The notes under the pieces are model-generated. The model was given only the letters and a program-made list of their open reading frames with translations, made no database searches and was not told the DNA's origin. Both the position numbers and the translations under genes were made by a program. From Candidatus Saccharibacteria bacterium UBA1788 (GTDB taxonomy: Bacteria > Patescibacteriota > Saccharimonadia > Saccharimonadales > Saccharimonadaceae): 9,961 nucleotides of DNA. The stretch covers positions 3,343 to 13,303 of the forward strand of contig DCGC01000042.1 in assembly GCA_002315165.1 (NCBI GenBank). The letters run 5' to 3'. Positions 1 to 5,764 of the stretch are shown piece after piece; the first letter of the stretch is position 1; each line of letters begins with the position of its first letter.

Positions 1-728
1 TCGGAAATAGCCTTGGAAATTTCACTAAAATGCATCGGCTCTTTCTTTGTTTCGAGAATGACGTAAATTTTATCGCGGATGTTTTTAGGATTGACTGCAG
101 GCCATTTGGAAAGACCCCAAGAACCATTGAGGGTAGAGAGGAGCTTAGAAATGGACGCAATAGCTTTGATATGGTCAGGATGTTCGTAAGAAAGTTTATC
201 GTCGAGTTCGTCGATGCTGAGAGGGGCTTTGTTGGTTTTTATGAGCGAGACGATTTCGTCGACGCGAGCCAGAACTTCTTTTTCGGTGCCATAATCCGCG
301 ATACCGATGGCGGAGAAGTATTTGTCGTTTTCGTTGATGATGGTGAGGGATTTAGAGATGCTGCCGATAAAACAAAGGCCAGCTTTTTCGGCGGGCGTAG
401 CTAGGCGTCCGTAGATTTTGTCGGCGAGGTCGGAAATTTTAGCGACACGACCCATTTCGGTGAGATTACGGACAATGATTTTTTCGGCGGCGGCTAATTC
501 GGGGATTTTAGCTTCTTCTGCGCCAATGCGAAGACGAATGAGGATTGCTTTTTCGAGTTGGCGAACACGTTCCCTGGTGACGGAAAGCATATCGCCGATT
601 TGTTCTAGTGTTTCTTTGGAGCCAGAGAGTCCAAAGCGACGTGAGACGATTTCTCTTTCACGGTCTTGTTCGATAATGTTGAGACTACCTTTTATTGCAC
701 GCGCAATAATATCGGCATTATGGTCCAT
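1..728 (-). CDS. Sigma-70 region 4-like / HARE-type HTH regulator (partial, C-terminus beyond window)
   Basis: The 242 visible residues start at ATG 728. Residues 23-67 match sigma-70 region 4 closely: REREIVSRRFGL, then TLEQIGDMLSVTRERVRQLE, the turn and recognition helix that in sigma factors reads the -35 box. Nothing resembling sigma region 2 precedes it, so this is not a complete sigma factor. Residues 168-180 (APLSIDELDDKLS) look like a winged-helix element. Residues 214-242 (start NPKNIRDKIYVIL, then EPMHFSEISKAIS) resemble a HARE-HTH domain as in RNA polymerase delta (RpoE) and some chromatin and restriction proteins. The start is supported by a weak AAGGG site (740-736), seven bases before ATG, and a consensus promoter upstream. 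It is likely a transcription-associated DNA-binding protein acting with RNA polymerase. The domain calls rest on motif reading; the exact role is inferred. Confidence 0.8.
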   Translation of the reverse strand, partial: MDHNADIIARAIKGSLNIIEQDREREIVSRRFGLSGSKETLEQIGDMLSVTRERVRQLEKAILIRLRIGAEEAKIPELAAAEKIIVRNLTEMGRVAKISDLADKIYGRLATPAEKAGLCFIGSISKSLTIINENDKYFSAIGIADYGTEKEVLARVDEIVSLIKTNKAPLSIDELDDKLSYEHPDHIKAIASISKLLSTLNGSWGLSKWPAVNPKNIRDKIYVILETKKEPMHFSEISKAIS

Positions 729-775
729 TATGGTTCCCTTCTGTTCCACCCCGTTAATAATAAATACTTTGTTTT

Positions 776-804
776 ATAATACAATAAAACAATACAAAAG
801 TCAA
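776..804 (-). promoter_or_regulatory. Promoter of the sigma-4/HARE regulator gene
   Basis: On the minus strand, TTGACT (804-799), a 17-base spacer and TATTAT (781-776) form a near-consensus housekeeping promoter. The expected start is near 769, giving a leader of about 40 bases. So this gene can be transcribed independently of topA. Confidence 0.75.
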
Positions 805-836
805 CCTAATCTCGTTAACATTCTTTGTTTATTTTA

Positions 837-858
837 GCACATTTTTTACAAAATGTGC
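837..858. repeat. Perfect inverted repeat between topA and the downstream regulator gene
   Basis: GCACATTTT (837-845) and AAAATGTGC (850-858) form a perfect 9-bp inverted repeat with a 4-base loop. On the minus strand the T-run comes before the stem and the sequence after it is TAAAATAAAC, so it is not a canonical terminator for topA. It lies 33 bp upstream of the next gene's -35 box. It could be an operator, an mRNA 3'-end hairpin or a weak terminator. Confidence 0.6.
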
Positions 859-878
859 AAAAAAATGATGCTTATGTT

Positions 879-3215
879 TTATTTTTTTGATTTTGTGGTC
901 TTTTTTGTGGTGGTTTTGCGGGTTTTAGTGGATTTTTTAACAGAGGTGGATTTGCGAGTGTAAGAAGTTTTGGCGGCGCTAGAATTTTTTCCTAAAAGTT
1001 TCTCAGCATCTTCTTTTGTCAACTTTTTTGGATCTTGGTCTTTAGGAATTTTAATATTGTTGCGGCGACCTGGACCTTTAATGTATGGCCCGTAGGCTCC
1101 ATTGATAATCATGATGTCGCCCCAATCGGCGATAATAGAGCTGACTTTTTTGTCGTAGAGCGATTTAGCGGTATTGAAATCAACAGTATAAGGGTCGTTG
1201 TTGCCTAGAGGAATATTATATTTCCCTGCTTTTAGATAAGGTCCAAACGGACCGCTGGCGGCGATAATTTCGGTTCCGTCGGTGGTTTTGCCGAGGGAGC
1301 GAGGAAGCGACGGAAGGGCAAGCTGTTTTAGCGCTTGTTCGAAAGTGATATTTTTGCTGTCGGCATTATTAGGAAGAGGAGCAAAACGAGGTTTTTCTCC
1401 GGATTCTTTTTCGTTGTCTCCGAGTTGAATAAAACCGCCGTTTTTGCCTATTTTTACGTAGATAGGTTTGTTGGTTTTCGGGTCTTTACCTAGCTCGCGA
1501 GCGGAATTATAGCGTTCAATAAAAGAGGAATGGTCAATGAGCTTTGAGAAAGGAGTATAGAAGTCATGGAGCATTTTAATACGTTCAAGTTTTTTCTCGG
1601 CGATTTTATCGAGCTTTTCTTCAATGTCAGCAGTAAAACCATAGTCGACGATTTGCTCAAAATGGTCAGTTAAAAAGTCAGATACGAGTTCGCCGATTGG
1701 GGTCGGAATGAGTTTGCCTTTGGTAGCGCCAGATTTTTCGGTGACGATTTCGTCTTTAACATTGTTGCCTTGCAAAGTGATTTGGATGACATCACGTGGT
1801 TTTCCTTCATCTTCGCCTTTTTTGACATAATTGCGGGATTGGATTGCGGTCATAATAGAGGCATAAGTTGATGGGCGACCGATACCAAGTTCCTCGAGTT
1901 TTTTAACGAGAGAACCTTCAGTGTAGCGGGCTGGAGCTTTGGAAAAAGTTTGACGAGCAACGATTTTGCTGGCCTTGACTTTGTCGCCTTTTTTTAGTTT
2001 AGGAAGTTCAGTGTCTTTGGATTTTCCGTAGACTTTTAGGAAGCCGTCGAAGACGATGATTTCGCCTTTGGCGACAAAATTTAGATTAGGATTAGCGTCT
2101 GGAGTGAGAGAAATAGTAGTTTTAGCAACTTTGGCTGGGGCCATTTGGGTTGCTAAGGTGCGGGAGCGAATAAGATTATAGAGTTTGCGTTCAAAATCGT
2201 TAGCTCCGGCAGATTCGACTTCGATATGGGTAGGGCGAATCGCTTCGTGGGCTTCTTGGGCGCCGGCAGATTTTGTTTTAAAATGGCGGGTATGGAGATA
2301 TTCTTCGCCGTAAGTGGATTTAATATAAGAAGCCATAGCGGCAAGAGCTTGGTCGGAGAGATTGAGCGAGTCGGTACGGTGGTAGGTAATGTGCCCGGCC
2401 TGATAAAGACCTTGGGCGGCGCGCATAGTGGTTTGGGAAGAAAAACCGAGACGGGAGTTTGCTTCGATTTGGAGGGCGGCAGTAGCAAATGGAACTGGAT
2501 TGGCTTTGATTCCCTCGCTAAAATCTAGAGCTGAGACGGTAAAGTCGGAACCTTTGAGACTTTCAAGAAGCGCAGCGGCTTTTTCTTTTGAGGCTAGGTT
2601 GGATTTTTCCAGGGTAGCATCAAAAGTTTCGTCACTACCAAAAATGCCGGAAACTTTATAAGTTGATTTTTCGCCGAACTTTTCGATTTCGCGTTCTTTT
2701 TCGACAATAAGACGAAGGGCTGGAGATTGAACGCGACCAGCAGAGATAGCTCCTGGGACTTTACGACGGACGACGCCGGAAAGGTCGAACCCAACGAGCA
2801 TATCGAGGGTCTGGCGGGCCTGCTGAGAAGAGACCATAGCCATATCAACGGTGCGAGGAGTTCTAATGGCGGCTTCGAGGGCCGGTTTAGTAATCTCGTG
2901 GAAAGTGATACGATGGGTTGTTTTTGGCAACTTAAGAACTTCGATGAGGTGCCAAGAGATTGATTCGCCTTCGCGGTCTTCATCGGTTGCGAGCCAAATT
3001 TCGTCGGCGGCTTTGGCGGCTTTTTTTAGTTCGGAGATAACCTTAGTGTGACCTGGGTCAATTTCGTAGGTAACGGCAAAATCATGTTCGACGTCGACCT
3101 TAGTGTCTTTACGAATATGGCCAACTGAGGCAAGGACATGGAAATCTTTGCCAAGATATTTTTCTATAGTCTTTGCTTTTGCAGGAGACTCTACGATAAC
3201 TAAGTTTTTAGACAT
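879..3215 (-). CDS. topA: DNA topoisomerase I (type IA)
   Basis: A 778-residue type IA topoisomerase, which relaxes negative supercoils by cutting one strand through a 5'-phosphotyrosine bond. The Toprim domain starts with NLVIVESPAKAKTI (E9) and has the acidic motif ATDEDREGE at 76-84 (D78, D80, E82) for Mg2+. GRVQSPALRLIVEKE lies at 160-174, the catalytic tyrosine is Y278 in ITYHRTDS, EAHEAIRPT is at 321-329, and GRPSTYASIM follows. The C-terminus has about three Toprim-C-type repeats (GGFIQLGD, SGPFGPYLKAG, NGAYGPYIKGPG) and a Lys/Thr/Ser tail of about 35 residues. I see no cysteine anywhere, so the C4 zinc fingers of E. coli TopA are absent; the basic tail may replace their DNA contacts (inference). 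The ATG has no Shine-Dalgarno site and sits six bases after a -10 box. Transcribed alone; the gene upstream is a candidate RNA gene. Confidence 0.98.
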   Translation of the reverse strand: MSKNLVIVESPAKAKTIEKYLGKDFHVLASVGHIRKDTKVDVEHDFAVTYEIDPGHTKVISELKKAAKAADEIWLATDEDREGESISWHLIEVLKLPKTTHRITFHEITKPALEAAIRTPRTVDMAMVSSQQARQTLDMLVGFDLSGVVRRKVPGAISAGRVQSPALRLIVEKEREIEKFGEKSTYKVSGIFGSDETFDATLEKSNLASKEKAAALLESLKGSDFTVSALDFSEGIKANPVPFATAALQIEANSRLGFSSQTTMRAAQGLYQAGHITYHRTDSLNLSDQALAAMASYIKSTYGEEYLHTRHFKTKSAGAQEAHEAIRPTHIEVESAGANDFERKLYNLIRSRTLATQMAPAKVAKTTISLTPDANPNLNFVAKGEIIVFDGFLKVYGKSKDTELPKLKKGDKVKASKIVARQTFSKAPARYTEGSLVKKLEELGIGRPSTYASIMTAIQSRNYVKKGEDEGKPRDVIQITLQGNNVKDEIVTEKSGATKGKLIPTPIGELVSDFLTDHFEQIVDYGFTADIEEKLDKIAEKKLERIKMLHDFYTPFSKLIDHSSFIERYNSARELGKDPKTNKPIYVKIGKNGGFIQLGDNEKESGEKPRFAPLPNNADSKNITFEQALKQLALPSLPRSLGKTTDGTEIIAASGPFGPYLKAGKYNIPLGNNDPYTVDFNTAKSLYDKKVSSIIADWGDIMIINGAYGPYIKGPGRRNNIKIPKDQDPKKLTKEDAEKLLGKNSSAAKTSYTRKSTSVKKSTKTRKTTTKKTTKSKK

Positions 3216-3221
3216 ATCTAT

Positions 3222-3230
3222 ACTATAGCA
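3222..3230 (-). promoter_or_regulatory. Extended -10 promoter fused to the topA start (leaderless)
   Basis: Minus strand: TGC-TATAGT (3230-3222), then six bases (ATAGAT), then ATG at 3215. A start six to seven bases after the -10 would fall on the A of ATG. The -35 region at the right distance (CTCTTA, 3250-3245) is poor; the TG of the extended -10 may compensate. No Shine-Dalgarno site is present. Confidence 0.6.
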
Positions 3231-3265
3231 TACCTAGTCAAGCATAAGAGAAAAAACTTCGCACA

Positions 3266-3306
3266 AAAAAGCCCCAGGTAAGGGTGGGCATCACCTGGGG
3301 CTTTTT
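3266..3306. terminator. Bidirectional intrinsic terminator upstream of topA
   Basis: GCCCCAGGT (3271-3279) and ACCTGGGGC (3293-3301) form a perfect 9-bp GC-rich stem with a 13-base loop. It is flanked by AAAAA on the left and TTTTT on the right, so a U-tract follows the stem on both strands. On the minus strand it ends the candidate RNA gene and insulates the topA promoter, which begins about 35 bp further on. Confidence 0.88.
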
Positions 3307-3384
3307 CACCCTACAACACATCTCATTTTCGACACCGGGAGAGCCCCGGAAGCGCGACCCACCTCACACAAATTGGGGCCCGCC

Positions 3385-3453
3385 GGTTATAGGGATTGCT
3401 ATGCCTTCGAAGGTCTCCTCGAAAGTGGAGGTAATACTTAAGAGCCTATAACC
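3385..3453 (-). repeat. Inverted-repeat helix inside the candidate ncRNA
   Basis: GGTTATAGG (3385-3393) and CCTATAACC (3445-3453) are exact reverse complements, 51 bases apart. The enclosed sequence contains the palindrome CCTTCGAAGG and a CCTC/GAGG hairpin. Such a closed domain suggests a folded RNA module. Confidence 0.6.
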
Positions 3454-3500
3454 ATAAAAGAAGAAATTATAAGCTTGAGGGGTTTCAAAAGCATGCAATA

Positions 3501-3525
3501 TTTGTTACCATAAAATAGTAACAAA
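3501..3525. repeat. Inverted repeat TTTGTTAC-N9-GTAACAAA
   Basis: An 8-bp perfect inverted repeat (3501-3508 and 3518-3525), which extends to AAT/ATT beyond one mismatch. It would form a hairpin near the 5' end of the minus-strand RNA. It could equally be a dyad operator: it lies about 100 bp upstream of the dprA start and just upstream of the internal minus-strand TATAAT (3471-3466). Confidence 0.55.
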
Positions 3526-3580
3526 GATTATGATTTATTTAGGTGCGGTAGAATTCAGAGATGAACTCTAACTTGTTTTG

Positions 3581-3609
3581 ATTATACCACACCAGAAAGA
3601 AAAAGTCAA
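3581..3609 (-). promoter_or_regulatory. Near-perfect promoter for the candidate ncRNA
   Basis: Minus strand: TTGACT (3609-3604), a 17-base spacer ending in TGG, and TATAAT (3586-3581), with an extended -10 TG. The predicted start is near 3574. No minus-strand coding frame follows. It is the strongest promoter in the window by match to consensus, and it lies only 20 bp from the divergent dprA start codon. Confidence 0.78.
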
Positions 3610-3628
3610 CACTTTTTTCATAAAAATA

Positions 3629-4498
3629 ATGAAAATCAACCAAATTCTACCCCAAGAGAACGAATTTACAGAGGTGTTAGAAGATATTGCGCTAATGCCT
3701 AAAATATTGTATTATCGTGGAAAATTGCCGGAAAAGCGAGTAAAAACTGTGGCGATTGTTGGGGCGAGGAGGAATACGAGGTATGGCGAAGAAGTGGCGT
3801 ATAGGCTGGCTTTTGAGCTAGCAAAAAGAGGGGTAGTGGTAGTGTCTGGGTTGGCTTTTGGGATTGATTCGATAGCGCATAAGGGGGCGTTAGACGGGGG
3901 CGGAGTGACGATTGGTGTTTTGGGGACAGAGATAGAGAAGATTTATCCACGAGAACATGAGGGGTTGGCGGAAAAGATGATTGAACAGGGCGGGGCGGTG
4001 ATTAGCGAATACCGGCTTGGGGCGAAGATTTTTCCAAAAACGACGTTTCTAGAGAGAAATAGGATTGTGTCTGGGCTGGCAGATGTAGTTGTAGTAGTGG
4101 AGGCAGCAGAGCGATCGGGGTCGCTTAATACGGCGATGCACGCTTTAGAACAAGGCAAGGATTTGTTGGCGGTGCCTGGCGATATAAATAGACCGCTAAG
4201 TGCTGGGTGTAATGCGTTGATTAGACAGGGGGCGAATCCTTATACGAAGCCTGATGATGTGTTGGATATTTTGTTCCCTAATCATCGAAACAAAAAGCCG
4301 CATGGACAGCTGTTGATTTTTGGGGATAATGATGAAGAAACGAAAGTTCTGAAAGCTTTGGCGGAAGGTCTTAGAGATGGTGAGGAGATTATGGCGAAAA
4401 TAAAAATGGAGACAACGGAGTTCAACCAGACGATTACGATGCTGGAAATAAAGGGTAATGTGCGAAGTTTAGGGGCGAATAAATGGACATTGGGATAA
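3629..4498 (+). CDS. dprA: DNA-processing protein DprA (Smf)
   Basis: A 289-residue DprA, which binds incoming single-stranded DNA and loads RecA during natural transformation. The Rossmann-like core spans about residues 20-215: VAIVGARRNTRYG (41-53), VVVSGLAFGIDSIAHKGAL (70-88), the RNRIVSGLAD segment (143-152), RSGSLNTAMHALEQGK (162-177), AVPGDINRPLSAGCNALIRQGA (181-202). Residues 235-289 match the C-terminal winged helix (DML1-like). An N-terminal SAM domain is essentially absent, making it shorter than many homologues. The frame stays open to a TTG at 3578, but ATG 3629 gives a natural N-terminus (MKINQ). No Shine-Dalgarno site precedes it. The promoter is unresolved; the best candidate is TTACCA (3505-3510), 18 bases, TATGAT (3529-3534), which is weak. 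The next gene starts 23 bases downstream and is probably cotranscribed. Confidence 0.95.
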   Translation: MKINQILPQENEFTEVLEDIALMPKILYYRGKLPEKRVKTVAIVGARRNTRYGEEVAYRLAFELAKRGVVVVSGLAFGIDSIAHKGALDGGGVTIGVLGTEIEKIYPREHEGLAEKMIEQGGAVISEYRLGAKIFPKTTFLERNRIVSGLADVVVVVEAAERSGSLNTAMHALEQGKDLLAVPGDINRPLSAGCNALIRQGANPYTKPDDVLDILFPNHRNKKPHGQLLIFGDNDEETKVLKALAEGLRDGEEIMAKIKMETTEFNQTITMLEIKGNVRSLGANKWTLG

Positions 4499-4521
4499 AA
4501 CGATAAAATAAAGGAGATAAA

Positions 4522-5187
4522 ATGGGGTTTCAGAAAACTACGAAACAAGATTGGAAGCGGACGGTATTGATAATAGTAGCAATATTAGTAATACCTATAA
4601 TTTTGTTTCTCGTAAGTAAAATTAGAAGTATTTTTGAATATAATAAAATATTCGATGAAGAGATTAGCCAGATAGAAAAAAGTTCTTATACAATAAATAA
4701 AATCGATAAAGATATTTTTAGTGGGGCAATGACTATAGAGCTAGAAGATGGATATGATATTAAATATAAATGTAATTATGCGCTATTGCCGATAGATACT
4801 GGCAAAAAAGTTAATTGTGAAGTAGGAAATTTGGGCGCATTGATTTTCTCCAAGCATCAGGTAGAAGTGGAGGATTTGGTGAAAAAATATAGTAGCGTTT
4901 TAGCTGAGGATAATACAGAGTATATTTTTAGGGTTTATAATGAAGATAAATTGAAGTTATTCTTTAATGATTTGATAAAAATTTCGGATTATAAGAAATC
5001 TTACGATGTGTATAAGAAAATGTGCGGAACTGGAGACCGTTTTGAGGGGAATTATGGGGCAATAACTAGTTATAATTGTGGTCGTCTTGCCGATTTGGAC
5101 TATATAATGGTTAGGGGTGTTTCTACGAGTAAATATGAAAAAACTGATGTAGGATTGTTTTCATGGGCCGTAGATAGAGGAATTTAG
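4522..5187 (+). CDS. Membrane-anchored protein of unknown function, four cysteines
   Basis: A 221-residue protein I do not recognise. A basic N-terminus (MGFQKTTKQDWKRT) precedes one hydrophobic segment, about residues 15-33, with no lipobox or obvious cleavage site. This predicts a signal-anchored protein with the rest outside. The outer part holds four cysteines (C84, C99, C168, C186), spaced as two pairs that could form disulfides, and many Tyr/Lys/Asp residues. An AAGGAG site (4511-4516) lies five bases before ATG, as expected for an internal cistron after dprA (gap 23 bases). It is visibly more AT-rich than dprA (runs such as AAATATAAATGTAATTATG), so it may be fast-evolving or recently acquired. 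Its stop codon is two bases from the convergent pth stop, and its terminator lies inside pth. A role in DNA uptake with dprA is possible, but only position supports it. Confidence 0.85.
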   Translation: MGFQKTTKQDWKRTVLIIVAILVIPIILFLVSKIRSIFEYNKIFDEEISQIEKSSYTINKIDKDIFSGAMTIELEDGYDIKYKCNYALLPIDTGKKVNCEVGNLGALIFSKHQVEVEDLVKKYSSVLAEDNTEYIFRVYNEDKLKLFFNDLIKISDYKKSYDVYKKMCGTGDRFEGNYGAITSYNCGRLADLDYIMVRGVSTSKYEKTDVGLFSWAVDRGI

Positions 5188-5188
5188 G

Positions 5189-5698
5189 TTAGAAAATTTT
5201 AGAGATAGCTTCGGAAAGGAAGCTCGGAAGAGCTTCTTTTTCGGCGGCGGTGAATTTTGAGAGGACAAAATCGGTATCGCCGAGTTTTTTGCGGAGTTCG
5301 TCGTTCCCCGTGCCAAGGCGAAGGCGAGCGAAATCGTCGGTTCCAAGGTGGGAAATGATAGATTTGAGGCCATTATTGCCACCGGCGGAGCCGTGCTGGC
5401 GGAAGCGGGTAGTGCCGAAAGGCAGATTAAAGTCGTCGCAAATAATTAAGATGTTTTCTAGGGGGATTTTGTAAAAATCAACGCAGGCGCGAACGGAAAG
5501 ACCGACGTCATTATAGAAAGTTTGGGGCTTAAGAAAAATAGTATCGCTAGATTTTTGCCAAATGGCGTGGAATTTTTCTGATTTTTCCCAATCGATTCCC
5601 TGTTTTTTGAAATAAAAATCAAGCGCCAAAAAGCCGAAATTGTGGCGAGTGAAATTATATTCTTTGCCTGGATTGCCAAGACCGACGATTAGGTTCAT
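5189..5698 (-). CDS. pth: Peptidyl-tRNA hydrolase
   Basis: A 169-residue Pth, slightly short of the usual 185-195. It cleaves the ester bond of peptidyl-tRNAs dropped by stalled ribosomes. The signature residues are MNLIVGLGNPG (N9), TRHNFG (catalytic H19), KPQTFYNDVG (N63) and CDDFNLPFG (D88, the partner of the catalytic His). The conserved GGHNG motif reads GGNNG (106-110), so the usual His (H113 in E. coli) is Asn108 while the following Asn is kept. The start is fixed by MNLIVGLGN at the normal family N-terminus. There is no Shine-Dalgarno site; a TATAAT box ends six bases before ATG. The 3' end is convergent with the preceding plus-strand gene with one base between stops, and codons 153-162 carry that gene's terminator on the other strand. 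Confidence 0.97.
   Translation of the reverse strand: MNLIVGLGNPGKEYNFTRHNFGFLALDFYFKKQGIDWEKSEKFHAIWQKSSDTIFLKPQTFYNDVGLSVRACVDFYKIPLENILIICDDFNLPFGTTRFRQHGSAGGNNGLKSIISHLGTDDFARLRLGTGNDELRKKLGDTDFVLSKFTAAEKEALPSFLSEAISKIF
5215..5241 (+). terminator. Intrinsic terminator of the dprA unit, embedded in pth
   Basis: GAAGCTC (5219-5225), loop GGAA, GAGCTTC (5230-5236), then TTTTT (5237-5241). With a G-U and three A-U pairs the stem reaches 11 bp. It sits 28 bases after the stop at 5187 and inside pth codons 153-162. On the minus strand the stem is followed by CTTTCC, so it should act only on plus-strand transcripts. Confidence 0.8.
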
Positions 5699-5704
5699 AT
5701 CTCT

Positions 5705-5733
5705 ATTATACCATAAGAACGATAAAAAAGCAA
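5705..5733 (-). promoter_or_regulatory. Leaderless promoter of pth
   Basis: Minus strand: TTGCTT (5733-5728), a 17-base spacer ending in TGG, TATAAT (5710-5705), six bases (AGAGAT), then ATG 5698. The -35 overlaps the U-tract of the upstream PhoH gene's terminator, so termination and re-initiation are packed into about 60 bp. Confidence 0.78.
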
Positions 5734-5758
5734 GAAAAAGCCCCTCAGGAGAGGGGCT
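5732..5758 (-). terminator. Intrinsic terminator after the PIN-PhoH gene
   Basis: On the minus strand AGCCCCTC (5758-5751), loop TCCT, GAGGGGCT (5746-5739), then TTTTCTT. A perfect 8-bp stem with a 4-base loop and U-tract, starting seven bases after the PhoH stop codon. It separates that gene from pth. Confidence 0.88.
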
Positions 5759-5764
5759 AGGGCT

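Larger units (their letters stand above)
3266..3574 (-). ncRNA. Candidate structured non-coding RNA, family not recognised
   Basis: A near-perfect minus-strand promoter (3609-3581) and a strong terminator (3301-3265) bracket about 309 bases with no plausible ORF. Visible structure in the RNA: a hairpin UUUGUUAC/GUAACAAA with a 9-base loop (3525-3501); a 9-bp helix GGUUAUAGG/CCUAUAACC (3453-3445 with 3393-3385) enclosing short hairpins; a CCGGG/CCCGG hairpin with a 5-base loop (3349-3335); and a possible closing pair CAUCUC/GAGAUG (3563-3558 with 3324-3319). The minus strand is G-rich over 3301-3420, opposite to the skew of the rest of the window, as expected if RNA structure constrains it. 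Length suits RNase P RNA, tmRNA or a large SRP RNA, but I find none of their signature motifs. A second TATAAT at 3471-3466 could start a shorter form of about 194 bases. Existence is moderately supported; function is unknown. Confidence 0.55.

Noticed and set aside
30..837. Two plus-strand open frames opposite the regulator gene
   Set aside because: The minus strand here encodes a clear sigma-region-4/HARE-type protein; the plus frames have no recognisable domains, and the second runs through the regulator's promoter.
3236..3241. TTGACT on the minus strand just upstream of topA as its -35 box
   Set aside because: Only 8 bases separate it from TATAGT, and the hexamer at 17-base spacing is GATATG over the start codon. 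The extended -10 reading fits better.
3307..3460. Known RNA families (RNase P, tmRNA, SRP, 6S) or a riboswitch on either strand
   Set aside because: None of the signature motifs I know for RNase P, tmRNA, SRP or common riboswitches is present. A divergent 6S RNA cannot be excluded by eye, so the RNA is left unassigned.
3549..3554. TAGAAT as a -10 box for dprA
   Set aside because: No TTG-like hexamer lies at 16 to 18 bases upstream and there is no extended TG.
3578..3628. TTG at 3578 as the dprA start
   Set aside because: It would add 17 residues unlike the family, lies within the divergent promoter and lacks a ribosome-binding site. ATG 3629 gives a normal N-terminus.
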